Positions 1 to 6,626 of a DNA stretch of 7,858 nucleotides are shown in pieces. Under the pieces are notes generated by a model, which did no database searches, was not told where the DNA came from, and was given only the letters and a program-made list of their open reading frames with translations. This DNA is from Candidatus Heimdallarchaeota archaeon (GTDB lineage Archaea > Asgardarchaeota > Heimdallarchaeia > Heimdallarchaeales > Kariarchaeaceae). The translations under genes and the position numbers were made by a program. Within the stretch, counting starts at the first letter, position 1; every line of letters begins with the position of its first letter. The stretch covers positions 1 through 7,858 of the forward strand of contig JAOUKW010000185.1 in NCBI GenBank assembly GCA_029882335.1. The letters are read 5' to 3'.

Positions 1-36
1 ATACCTCCTAGCCAAGCGTTGAGATATACAGGATAA
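1..36 (+). CDS. Possible C-terminal end of a gene cut by the left window edge
   Basis: Frame 1 is open from the first base to a TAA at 34-36 and would encode the tail IPPSQALRYTG. These bases are visibly richer in G and C than the following intergenic DNA, as expected for coding sequence that ends here. It would converge on the minus-strand hydrolase whose stop is at 86. Eleven codons are too few to name a family. An alternative is a minus-strand gene starting with the ATG at 45 and running off the left edge (MYFLSC...), which is also open. Low confidence either way. Confidence 0.25.
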   Translation: MPPSQALRYTG

Positions 37-69
37 GAAATACATTAATACGGATAATATTAAAATTTC

Positions 70-77
70 AAAAAAAA
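70..77 (-). terminator. Oligo-T terminator after the hydrolase gene
   Basis: Eight consecutive A on the plus strand read as T8 on the minus strand, starting 9 bases after the TAA of the hydrolase. Archaeal RNA polymerase terminates at oligo-T tracts without needing a hairpin, and I see no stem here. Confidence 0.5.
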
Positions 78-85
78 TATATTGT

Positions 86-871
86 TTATTGGGTTAAATT
101 AATGAGAAATCCATTTAAAGCTTCAATATATGATTGTGTATACAATTGAATATCATTATGAGAAGCACCTTCAATTTTAATCATTTTGGCTAAGTTTCCC
201 AATGATTTAGTAATTTGTACCCCATGTTTAATGTTTACAATTTCATCATTAGTACCATGAATTATCAGTGTTGGAACTTTAATTAAAGGGATATATTTGC
301 TATTACTCCAAGCTTTGATTGCGTCTAATAGTTCTGATGGGGCATTTTCAATACCTTGATGAAATAAATCTGTGACTAATTCAAGAAAGTCGTAATATGC
401 ACTTTCAAATATTATAGCTTTTAAGCCATTAGGATTTATTGAGCCAATTGCTGATGCAGATGTGCCACCTAAAGACCTCCCCATAACAATTATACTTGGT
501 TTCATATTCTGAATTTTCAGAAATTCCATTAATTGATTAAAGATAATCGGTGCATCGTTAAAAAGAGCAGAATACACAGCAACTCCTTCACTTGACCCGT
601 AGCCTCTATAATCCATAACTGCTAAATTGTATCCAGTTGAAGTATACAATTTGTATGATGATAGATAATCATTGGCGATTTCTGCATTCCCGTGGAAGAA
701 GAGTATCGTGCCTTTATCTTCTTTAGCAGAAAAGAACAAACCAGTTAACTTAATCCCATCCTTCATTTCCAAAGAAATAGGAAGTATATTTTTTTCTGTA
801 TTTGATTTTAATTGTTCCTTTCTGGGAAATAATATCATATTGCTAATCATAGGATGATCTATAAGTATCAT
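86..871 (-). CDS. Alpha/beta hydrolase, ABHD13/BEM46-like serine hydrolase
   Basis: 261 residues with a complete alpha/beta-hydrolase catalytic set. The oxyanion-hole motif HGN is at 60-62, DYRGYGSSEG at 87-96, the nucleophile elbow GRSLGG at 131-136 (Ser133), the acid in HGTNDE at 205-210 (Asp209) and the base in GASHND at 235-240 (His238). The HGN plus DYRGYG plus GRSLGG combination is typical of the ABHD13/ABHD17/BEM46-like group of esterases/thioesterases, whose substrates are mostly unknown. No signal peptide or membrane anchor is visible, although many relatives carry an N-terminal anchor, so this one is probably cytoplasmic. Met1 (871), Met8 (850) and Met12 (838) are all possible starts, and a TATA-like element at 886-893 would fit Met8 better. 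It points away from the glycan genes and shares a divergent spacer with the methyltransferase at 1070. It is probably an unrelated neighbour. Confidence 0.88.
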   Translation of the reverse strand: MILIDHPMISNMILFPRKEQLKSNTEKNILPISLEMKDGIKLTGLFFSAKEDKGTILFFHGNAEIANDYLSSYKLYTSTGYNLAVMDYRGYGSSEGVAVYSALFNDAPIIFNQLMEFLKIQNMKPSIIVMGRSLGGTSASAIGSINPNGLKAIIFESAYYDFLELVTDLFHQGIENAPSELLDAIKAWSNSKYIPLIKVPTLIIHGTNDEIVNIKHGVQITKSLGNLAKMIKIEGASHNDIQLYTQSYIEALNGFLINLTQ

Positions 872-1040
872 TAATTGACTATCAGTATTATAGGTAATAA
901 ATGAAGATATTTTGATTTAGTTAAATTGAATTTTATTTATCGAATAAATTTTATATTCAAACTAATATATTACCCAACTAAAACCAATATAATAGTTATT
1001 ATCGATTATTTCATTTAATGAAAACGATATAATAAATTAA

Positions 1041-1048
1041 TTTATATA
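1041..1048 (+). promoter_or_regulatory. Archaeal TATA box, leaderless promoter of the 1070 methyltransferase
   Basis: TTTATATA matches the archaeal TATA consensus (TTTAWATA) at every position. Its centre is 25-26 bases upstream of the GTG at 1070, the usual distance from TATA box to transcription start. This predicts an mRNA that begins at or within a base or two of the start codon, consistent with the absence of any ribosome binding site. Confidence 0.65.
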
Positions 1049-1069
1049 TTAATCTGTTGAATTAAAAAT

Positions 1070-1927
1070 GTGTCTACTACGTTTAAAAAAGAGTTAGACT
1101 ATTTGCGAGAAAAACAATTTCTAAATAATACAGAAAATAAGATTAATGTAATTGAAAACATACATTCTTTAAATATCTGGGCGGAAATATTCTGGAGGAG
1201 AAGATTTCTTCATGAAAGAAGAGAAGATCCTGAAGTCAATTTATTGAGTGAATTTGATCATGATAATATTTTAGAAATTGGAGCAGCATACGGTAGAGTT
1301 TTAAAAAAAGTCTCATTAAATGAAGATATTTATCAGAAAAACCTTCATGGAGTGGAAATTTGTGGTGGATTCCAAAAATATTTTGAACTTTTTCAAAAGA
1401 ATAATCCCTATCTACGTGATTGTATCATATATTTTGATAATTTCTTTGATAGTTCTAATCTTAAACTAAATTACTATGATATAATCTATTTACCGATGAA
1501 TACCTTTCCAAGTTTTAACCCAATAAAATATGATGAATTATTTTCAACTGTAAGAAAATATCTCAAATCAAATGGTGTGTTTGTGTTCTCAACTTACAAA
1601 ATTGATAAAACTACACAATTTCTAAAAATTTCTAAAGAAGACCATAATGGGGAATTCTTAGTGGAACTTGGATTATCACCTATAACGGGAGAACATTTTA
1701 GATTTGAGGGACAATTGACGGATTATGGTGCAAAAGTAACTACTTATTCATTATATTCCATCTTAAATAGAGAATATGTTTTACAAAATCAATGGTTATA
1801 CAGAGGTGGCATTCATTTTGTCGAATCAACGGTATTTGAGGAATTATTCCAAAAACATAATTTTACAATAGATAAAATAGATAAGACAAGTCATTCAATT
1901 GTATATTGTCTTAGAAATCAAGATTAA
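1070..1927 (+). CDS. Class I SAM-dependent methyltransferase, substrate unknown
   Basis: 285 residues with a Rossmann-type methyltransferase core. Motif I is ILEIGAAYGRV at about 67-77. The acidic residue ending strand 2 is in GVEICGG (Glu96, 94-100). The strand-4 region YYDIIYLPMNTFPSF is at 135-149 and the post-core strand YLKSNGVFVFSTYK at 164-177. The C-terminal third, ending with a HSIVYCLRN strand, looks like the closing antiparallel strand of the fold. The start must be the GTG: an in-frame TGA lies at 1058-1060 and there is no in-frame ATG until Met143. An out-of-frame ATG overlaps the GTG by one base (1068-1070). It lies upstream of a glycosyltransferase on the same strand, suggesting a sugar or glycolipid acceptor, but the 184-base gap contains a candidate terminator, so co-transcription is uncertain. 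Its G+C is lower than that of the aminotransferase/SDR pair: 13/60 in 1441-1500 and 17/60 in 1561-1620. Confidence 0.85.
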   Translation: MSTTFKKELDYLREKQFLNNTENKINVIENIHSLNIWAEIFWRRRFLHERREDPEVNLLSEFDHDNILEIGAAYGRVLKKVSLNEDIYQKNLHGVEICGGFQKYFELFQKNNPYLRDCIIYFDNFFDSSNLKLNYYDIIYLPMNTFPSFNPIKYDELFSTVRKYLKSNGVFVFSTYKIDKTTQFLKISKEDHNGEFLVELGLSPITGEHFRFEGQLTDYGAKVTTYSLYSILNREYVLQNQWLYRGGIHFVESTVFEELFQKHNFTIDKIDKTSHSIVYCLRNQD

Positions 1928-1982
1928 ATTATAAAATTTAAAATATTAGGTGAGAAATACAATTATCTTTTAATAATAATAG

Positions 1983-2055
1983 CCAGTATTCAGATTTACT
2001 TCTGTAATAATATTCTGGATCTTAATTTTAAGCCAAATTAATCCTATATTTTTTT
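1983..2055 (+). terminator. Imperfect stem-loop plus T7 tract after the methyltransferase
   Basis: CCAG at 1983-1986 can pair with CTGG at 2015-2018, continuing inward with bulges to CAGA/TCTG around a six-base loop (1991-2004). A short CTTAA/TTAAG dyad follows, and then seven T at 2049-2055. In archaea the T-tract alone may terminate; the stem is imperfect and could be chance in DNA this AT-rich. If functional, it separates the methyltransferase transcript from the downstream glycosyltransferase. Confidence 0.35.
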
Positions 2056-2068
2056 ACATGAGGATTTA

Positions 2069-2076
2069 TTTAATTA
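2069..2076 (+). promoter_or_regulatory. Weak TATA-like element before the glycosyltransferase
   Basis: TTTAATTA is centred about 39 bases before the ATG at 2112 and predicts a start of transcription near 2099, giving a leader of about 13 bases without a Shine-Dalgarno site. The match to the archaeal TATA consensus is only partial and similar strings are common in this spacer. Confidence 0.25.
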
Positions 2077-2111
2077 ATAAAGTTAATCAAACCAATTAAC
2101 ATCGTAAAAAC

Positions 2112-3260
2112 ATGAAGCATAGAATCTTTTATATTTCATCTCATAATTCAATTCACAATGATCGTTTTATCTTAAAGTTACGGAAGGATTTTCGGGTTCA
2201 TCATTTTTCTATGATGAGATTACAAGATAAACATAAACACAAAGATGTATGCTATCATGAAGTCCCTATAAACTATAACAAAAGCGATGGTGGATTTTTA
2301 CGCCTATTGAAAATCCCAATTGCTTATCTATTTGGTATTATATGGCTAAAAATACTAATATTAATATATCAACCAAAGATACTATTTGGTGGATTTGTTC
2401 AGACAGATGGTTTTATTTCTTCTTTACAAAGTAGAAAACCCTTCTTATTAATGCCGTGGGGTAGTGACATTTTACTATATCCTAACAGAATGCCAGGACG
2501 CATTATAACAAAATTTGTATTAGATAAGTCGGATTATATATTTTGTGACGCTCACATTGTTAAAAATAAAATACAGGCATTGTATAGAGATAAATATAAA
2601 GAGAACTCAAATTTATTTGTTTTTCCATGGGGTATTTCTGTTGATAAATTCAAAAGACCAAATAATGTTACAATAGAGCTACCAATCAAGATAATTTCAA
2701 CTAGACATTTTCTACCTCTATACGACATTGCCACATCTATTAAAGCATTACAGCTCGTAAAACAATCAATTGAGGAAAGATATCCAGGACAAAGTATTTC
2801 TGATTTCATTATCGCTGATTATATCGGTAATGGAGATCAACTTCAGGAAATCAAAAATATGGCAAAAAATTATATGCTGGATGAGTTTGTTTCATTTCAT
2901 GGATTTGTTGAAAATGAATTATTACCAAATTTTCTTCATAATTCAGATATCTACCTTTCTTCTTCATTAAGTGATGGAACCTCTTTATCTTTACTGGAGG
3001 CGTTGGTCAGTGGTTTGATTCCTGTCGTTTCAGATGTTGGTGCTAATGGAGAATGGGTAATACACCAAAAAAATGGATTTTTATTCCCTGCAAAAGACAG
3101 TATCAAATTGGCGAATATACTACTTGAGATAATTGATCATCCAAATAAATATCTTGAATTCAAGAAAAGCAATGAGATGTTAGGTATTGATAAAGCGAAT
3201 TGGGATTATATTTATGAAAATATTATTAAACAAAAATTATTGCAAATGATTGAAAAATAA
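2112..3260 (+). CDS. Glycosyltransferase family 4 (GT-B fold), membrane-associated
   Basis: 382 residues, a normal length for a GT4 enzyme that transfers sugar from a nucleotide sugar with retention of configuration. The N-terminal domain begins with strand RIFYISS (4-10) and contains a hydrophobic stretch at about 67-85 that could dip into the membrane. MPWGSDILLYP (114-124) and VFPWGISVDKF (170-180) mark the inter-domain region. The C-terminal donor domain contains STRHF (196-200), HGFVENELLP (263-272) and the E-x7-E-type motif SDGTSLSLLEAL (287-298). There the first acid is Asp288 and the second Glu296, a variant common among GT4 proteins with a DGT(S) motif. GANGEWV (310-316) follows. The acceptor is probably a lipid-linked or surface glycan. 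Its stop is three bases from the stop of the converging SDR gene. Family assignment is firm; the sugar is unknown. Confidence 0.88.
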   Translation: MKHRIFYISSHNSIHNDRFILKLRKDFRVHHFSMMRLQDKHKHKDVCYHEVPINYNKSDGGFLRLLKIPIAYLFGIIWLKILILIYQPKILFGGFVQTDGFISSLQSRKPFLLMPWGSDILLYPNRMPGRIITKFVLDKSDYIFCDAHIVKNKIQALYRDKYKENSNLFVFPWGISVDKFKRPNNVTIELPIKIISTRHFLPLYDIATSIKALQLVKQSIEERYPGQSISDFIIADYIGNGDQLQEIKNMAKNYMLDEFVSFHGFVENELLPNFLHNSDIYLSSSLSDGTSLSLLEALVSGLIPVVSDVGANGEWVIHQKNGFLFPAKDSIKLANILLEIIDHPNKYLEFKKSNEMLGIDKANWDYIYENIIKQKLLQMIEK

Positions 3261-3263
3261 TTA

Positions 3264-4175
3264 TTATTTATTGTGAATGGCTTCTTTATACCATTCAATA
3301 AATTTACCTGCACCTTCATGAAAATCGACTTTTGGTTCCCAATCCATCAATTCTTTTGATTTTGAATTAGATACAGTCTTCCCTTCATAATCACCAGGTC
3401 TAGCATCAATGAAGCTGATTTCAGAGTTGGGAACATAACTTTGTACGGTTTCTGCTACTTCTTTTATAGAAACTTCTCTCATTCCCTCTAAATTAATAAT
3501 TTGATTTTTAGCTTTTGGATTTAATGCAGCTACATTACCTGCAGCTAGATCCTCAACATATAAGAATTTTCGATATGCTTTACCATCCCCTTGAATAGTC
3601 ATTGGTTTATCATTTAGAGCATTTCGGGTAAAATTCAATAGAACAGTTCCCGCTCTAGCTCTTGGTCCATATGGTATTCCGTATCTTAAGATTGTATACT
3701 CTAAACCATATAATTTACTATAACTCTGAATATACAATTCTGCAGCAATTTTAGTTCCTGTATACACATGATCTACTTGAGTCATATCCAATAATGTATT
3801 TTCATCCACGTTTCGTTCTCTAGCCAAAGAGTACACCCACACAGTACTTGCAAAAATTAATCTACCCAATTTATTCTTACGAATTGCTTCTAAAACATTA
3901 GCCACACCAATAATATTTAAATTCCCAGCTTCCACGGGGTTATTATAAACATCATTTACATTAGCCATTGCTGCTAATAAATATATTGCATCATACTCAC
4001 CTGTTAAAGCTATAACAACTTTTTGCAAATCAAGTATGTCAAAATAAACGTGTCTTACATTTGGCTGAAGAGGTTTCATTATATCAAATACGGTAACATC
4101 ATGTCCATCAATTAATAACTTATCAACCACATGACTACCTATAAATCCAGAACCACCTATTACTGCGATATTCAT
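3264..4175 (-). CDS. NAD-dependent sugar epimerase/dehydratase (extended SDR)
   Basis: 303 residues, slightly short for an extended SDR but complete. The dinucleotide-binding motif GGSGFIGSH is at 7-15, and Asp31 at the end of strand 2 (VTVFD) favours NAD over NADP. AAMANV at 68-73 replaces the usual AA-x-x-x-V element. The catalytic serine/threonine is in FASTVWVYS (108-116), followed by YTGTK (Tyr138-x3-Lys142). RYGIPYGPR (164-172) and RKFLYVEDLA (202-211) are the sugar-nucleotide-binding signatures of the UDP-glucose 4-epimerase/dehydratase group. It probably acts on a nucleotide-activated hexose in the cytoplasm; epimerase and dehydratase cannot be separated by eye. It ends in tandem TAA codons (3266 to 3261). 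It lies 98 bases downstream of the sugar aminotransferase on the same strand, fitting a shared pathway. Two or three TATA-like strings sit upstream (4190-4207) and none is clearly placed. Confidence 0.88.
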   Translation of the reverse strand: MNIAVIGGSGFIGSHVVDKLLIDGHDVTVFDIMKPLQPNVRHVYFDILDLQKVVIALTGEYDAIYLLAAMANVNDVYNNPVEAGNLNIIGVANVLEAIRKNKLGRLIFASTVWVYSLARERNVDENTLLDMTQVDHVYTGTKIAAELYIQSYSKLYGLEYTILRYGIPYGPRARAGTVLLNFTRNALNDKPMTIQGDGKAYRKFLYVEDLAAGNVAALNPKAKNQIINLEGMREVSIKEVAETVQSYVPNSEISFIDARPGDYEGKTVSNSKSKELMDWEPKVDFHEGAGKFIEWYKEAIHNK

Positions 4176-4236
4176 TCTGAAAAAATTAGATATATATTGA
4201 TTTAATAATGATACTATTCAATCTTATATTTCTCAT

Positions 4237-4249
4237 AAAAAAATAAAAA
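4237..4249 (-). terminator. Oligo-T tract between aminotransferase and SDR
   Basis: On the minus strand this reads T5-A-T7, starting about 25 bases after the aminotransferase stop at 4274. It is the longest T-rich run in this spacer and fits an archaeal intrinsic terminator, so the SDR may be transcribed partly or wholly from its own promoter. There is no stem. Confidence 0.4.
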
Positions 4250-4273
4250 CTAAGAAGTTAATATTTATGAAGT

Positions 4274-5383
4274 TTAAGCTATAACTTGAATTAATTTTTC
4301 AATAACTGTATTGACTTGGTCTTCAGTCATACCTGGGAATACAGGGAGGCATATATGTTGTGAGCAAAACTTCTCTGCTTTAGGAAAATCCCCTTCTTTT
4401 GTACCTTCTATATCTTTGACTACCGGTTGCAAGTGAATTGGAAGTTCATAAACTTCACCACCGAGTATTACACCGTTTTCACGCATTTTTTTCTTAAATT
4501 CTACTCGATCTGTACCTTCAGGTAAGTAGAGTATATATTTATAATAATTAGATTTTTCTGGATCTGCAACTTTATGGAGTTTAAACTTAGTATTAGATAA
4601 TTTCTCATCAAACACTTTAGCTATATCTCTCCTTTGTTGAGTAAATTCAAGCAATCTCCTTACTTGATATATTCCAACAACTGCGTGTAATTCACTCATT
4701 CTCCAATTGTATCCTAATTCAGTGTGAATATTTCCAAGAAATCCCGCTTTGCCCTGATCTCTAAATACTTTTGCTCTTTGGGCAATATCTTCATTATCAG
4801 TAATGATTATTCCACCTTCACCTGATGTTATTACTTTTGTGGGATAGAAAGAAAATGACCCTGCAATTCCAAAAGTTCCTGCATGTTTCCCATTTAAATA
4901 ACTTCCATGTGCATGAGCAGCATCTTCTACTAAATAGATATTTTTGTCCTCGCATAAAGAAGCAATAGCCATGGTATCCACCGCAACCGCTCCACCTATA
5001 TGAACTAAAATTACAGCTGCGGTATTTTCAGTAATGGCATCTTTTACTTGTTGTAATGACATGTTTAAATCTTCTTCACAATCGACGAATTTTATTTTAC
5101 ATCCAGCACTCTTTGCAGCTAAATAAGTTGCCAAAAAGGTATTTGTGGGTAAAATAACTTCTTTATCTTTTAAATTGAGACATCTTAAAATAATTTCAAT
5201 TGAGCATGTTCCATTAGCAGTACTAATTGCATGTTGAGAATTTGTTAATGAAGCAAATTCTTCTTCTAACTGTTTTCCATACTTTCCTAATGTGAGCATA
5301 CCTGATTGTAAGACTTCTGTGATCTTTTGTTGAATCTCATTGATGTCATTCTCGTAAAAGTTAATTTTAACGGGAGGTATCAT
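4274..5383 (-). CDS. DegT/DnrJ/EryC1/StrS PLP-dependent sugar aminotransferase
   Basis: 369 residues, the usual size of this family, which transfers an amino group (normally from glutamate) to a keto-sugar nucleotide. Visible signatures in order are SGMLTLGKYGKQLEEEFA (27-44), the PLP phosphate-binding ANGTCSIEIIL (56-66), VEDAAHAHG (152-160) with Asp154 facing the PLP ring nitrogen, SFSFYPTK (176-183) with Lys183 as the Schiff-base lysine followed by GEGG, and NWRMSELHA (226-234). The C-terminal region contains LPIHLQP (314-320) and LPVFPGMT (346-353), typical of the dimer/substrate face. All catalytic residues are present. An ideal TATA box sits 26-27 bases upstream of the ATG, suggesting a leaderless transcript. 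Between a methyltransferase and an SDR on the same strand, it most likely makes an amino sugar for glycan assembly. Which carbon is aminated cannot be read from the sequence. Confidence 0.92.
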   Translation of the reverse strand: MIPPVKINFYENDINEIQQKITEVLQSGMLTLGKYGKQLEEEFASLTNSQHAISTANGTCSIEIILRCLNLKDKEVILPTNTFLATYLAAKSAGCKIKFVDCEEDLNMSLQQVKDAITENTAAVILVHIGGAVAVDTMAIASLCEDKNIYLVEDAAHAHGSYLNGKHAGTFGIAGSFSFYPTKVITSGEGGIIITDNEDIAQRAKVFRDQGKAGFLGNIHTELGYNWRMSELHAVVGIYQVRRLLEFTQQRRDIAKVFDEKLSNTKFKLHKVADPEKSNYYKYILYLPEGTDRVEFKKKMRENGVILGGEVYELPIHLQPVVKDIEGTKEGDFPKAEKFCSQHICLPVFPGMTEDQVNTVIEKLIQVIA

Positions 5384-5405
5384 AAAAATCTTTCATTTAT
5401 ATTAT

Positions 5406-5413
5406 TATTTAAA
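5406..5413 (-). promoter_or_regulatory. Archaeal TATA box, leaderless promoter of the aminotransferase
   Basis: The minus strand reads TTTAAATA, an exact match to the TTTAWATA consensus, centred 26-27 bases upstream of the A of the ATG at 5383. The spacing predicts transcription starting at the start codon, even though the gene has a same-strand neighbour 91 bases upstream. Confidence 0.55.
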
Positions 5414-5474
5414 ATCTTGTATTCCTTTAATTGATTATTCATACAGTTTTTTAAAATTGCATTTTATAGAATAT

Positions 5475-6197
5475 TTATTTCATGATGGTTAATATAATTC
5501 TAATATAATTTTTTAATTCATTTTGATCGTCAGGATCTATTACTTCTTTGGTAGGGTCTGACAAATCCTTTAATCCCAAAAATATAGCACTATAGCCTTG
5601 TTTGGAAAGATATTGATTCAAGTATTTAATATCTGTTGGTTTTTCATATGTAATAAATGCATCTCTGAATTTTGTATTTTTATCTAATAATTGTTTTAAT
5701 CCTGTAATAAATTGTTTTGCAAAAATTCTTAATTTCTTTCCTATGCTAACTGATGTACTTGGATGAATGCTATTTTGTAGATCAAGTAATACATTACCCC
5801 CTTTTTTCGTAACTCGATACATTTCTTCAATACAATGTGTTAAGTTGTCAAAATACCATGAGCTATGAAAACAATATGTAACATCAAAAGATTCATTGGT
5901 TTCATTAATTAATTCTGCATCACCTACAGTTGCCCGAATGTTAGGAAAATCATTGTTACACTTTTCTATCAATGTTGGAGAAATATCGATTCCTGAAACA
6001 GCTTTACCTTTATTTGAAATAAAATCTGCGATTGGATATCCATTTCCTATACCAACTTCAAAATACGATTGGTATTCATTTTCTAATAGTAAATCACAAA
6101 GTATTTGGTCATATTGTTGAAACCCGTATTTTGTATATCTTGCGTCTTGCCAATATTTAGAGTAAATATTTGCCATATATTTTTTTCTTTTATTCAT
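5475..6197 (-). CDS. Class I SAM-dependent methyltransferase, probably sugar-modifying
   Basis: 240 residues from Met1, or 233 from Met8 (6176). The core motifs are clear: motif I EVGIGNGYPIADF (47-59), GIDISPTLIEK (69-79) with Asp71 for the SAM ribose, GDAELI (92-97), FDVTYCFHSSWYFDN (104-118) and VLLDLQNS (136-143). The C-terminal half has no motif I can name and should hold the acceptor site. Its size is near that of sugar N-methyltransferases of the DesVI/TylM1 type, and its position just upstream of a sugar aminotransferase makes an amino sugar a reasonable acceptor. That is inference from context, and O-methylation or another substrate is equally compatible. Met1 fits a leaderless promoter (TATA-like 6219-6226); Met8 fits a second element at 6210-6217. 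Sampled G+C (18/60 in 5941-6000) is lower than in the aminotransferase (24/60 in 4861-4920). Confidence 0.87.
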   Translation of the reverse strand: MNKRKKYMANIYSKYWQDARYTKYGFQQYDQILCDLLLENEYQSYFEVGIGNGYPIADFISNKGKAVSGIDISPTLIEKCNNDFPNIRATVGDAELINETNESFDVTYCFHSSWYFDNLTHCIEEMYRVTKKGGNVLLDLQNSIHPSTSVSIGKKLRIFAKQFITGLKQLLDKNTKFRDAFITYEKPTDIKYLNQYLSKQGYSAIFLGLKDLSDPTKEVIDPDDQNELKNYIRIILTIMK

Positions 6198-6209
6198 TAT
6201 TTGATTTTG

Positions 6210-6226
6210 TTATATATGTATTAAAA
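6210..6226 (-). promoter_or_regulatory. Two overlapping TATA-like elements before the minus-strand methyltransferase
   Basis: The minus strand reads TTTTAATA at 6226-6219, centred 25-26 bases from the ATG at 6197, and ATATATAA at 6217-6210, centred about 37 bases from the second Met at 6176. The first would give a leaderless mRNA starting at Met1. The second would start transcription near 6187, inside the Met1 reading frame, and require Met8. The sequence does not decide between them. Confidence 0.4.
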
Positions 6227-6618
6227 TACCTTGTTAATTGTCATTCAATCATAATAATCAATTTAATTATTTAGTTAGATCATTTTTAGCAAGAAAAAGA
6301 AATTATGTTTTCTTCTTAACTTTAAATTTTTGACATTTTTTGATATGGGTAATATTTAATGTAACCGAATAGGTTCAATATAACTAGATTTGGTAATTTT
6401 AAGTTGTTAACCATATTTTTATTGCAACTTTATTCTTTCATAATTTTTGGTTAATAGTAATTTATCTCAATCATGCCAACAGTAAAAATTCAATTTTTTA
6501 TTAATTTACATCGTTTACGTAAGTAGCATTTAGATCTTGGTCTATTTTCCTTGAGATAATTAAGAAAATTTATCTGAAAAATCAGATTATTAATTAAATA
6601 ATAAATTTACATCAATTT

Positions 6619-6626
6619 TTTATATC
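6619..6626 (+). promoter_or_regulatory. TATA-like element before tldD
   Basis: TTTATATC matches seven of eight positions of the archaeal TATA consensus. It predicts transcription from about 6649 and a leader of about 19 bases before the ATG at 6668. A second AT-rich element (AAATATAT, 6631-6638) would give a leader of only about seven bases. Confidence 0.35.

Noticed and set aside
672..857. 61-codon plus-strand reading frame
   Set aside because: It lies antisense inside the alpha/beta hydrolase, whose catalytic motifs are all intact on the other strand; no family resemblance.
934..950. ATTTAT-CGA-ATAAAT dyad in the divergent spacer
   Set aside because: A six-base AT-only dyad is expected by chance at this base composition and has no clear positional link to a promoter.
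2552..2809. 85-codon minus-strand reading frame
   Set aside because: It is antisense to the central part of the glycosyltransferase and has no recognisable domain or promoter.
2770..2970. 66-codon plus-strand reading frame in another phase
   Set aside because: It overlaps the conserved donor-domain coding sequence of the glycosyltransferase; its hydrophobic translation is a by-product of the AT-rich codons.
5896..6120. 74-codon plus-strand reading frame
   Set aside because: It is antisense to the SAM-binding core of the second methyltransferase, which carries clear motifs.
6361..6390. GGTTCAA string with a small AACC/GGTT stem, considered as a tRNA T-arm
   Set aside because: No acceptor, D or anticodon stems can be fitted around it, so there is no tRNA.
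6322..6414. 30-codon minus-strand reading frame in the long spacer (begins MVNNLKLPNL)
   Set aside because: No recognisable motif, no well-placed TATA box and no ribosome binding site; expected by chance in a 470-base gap.
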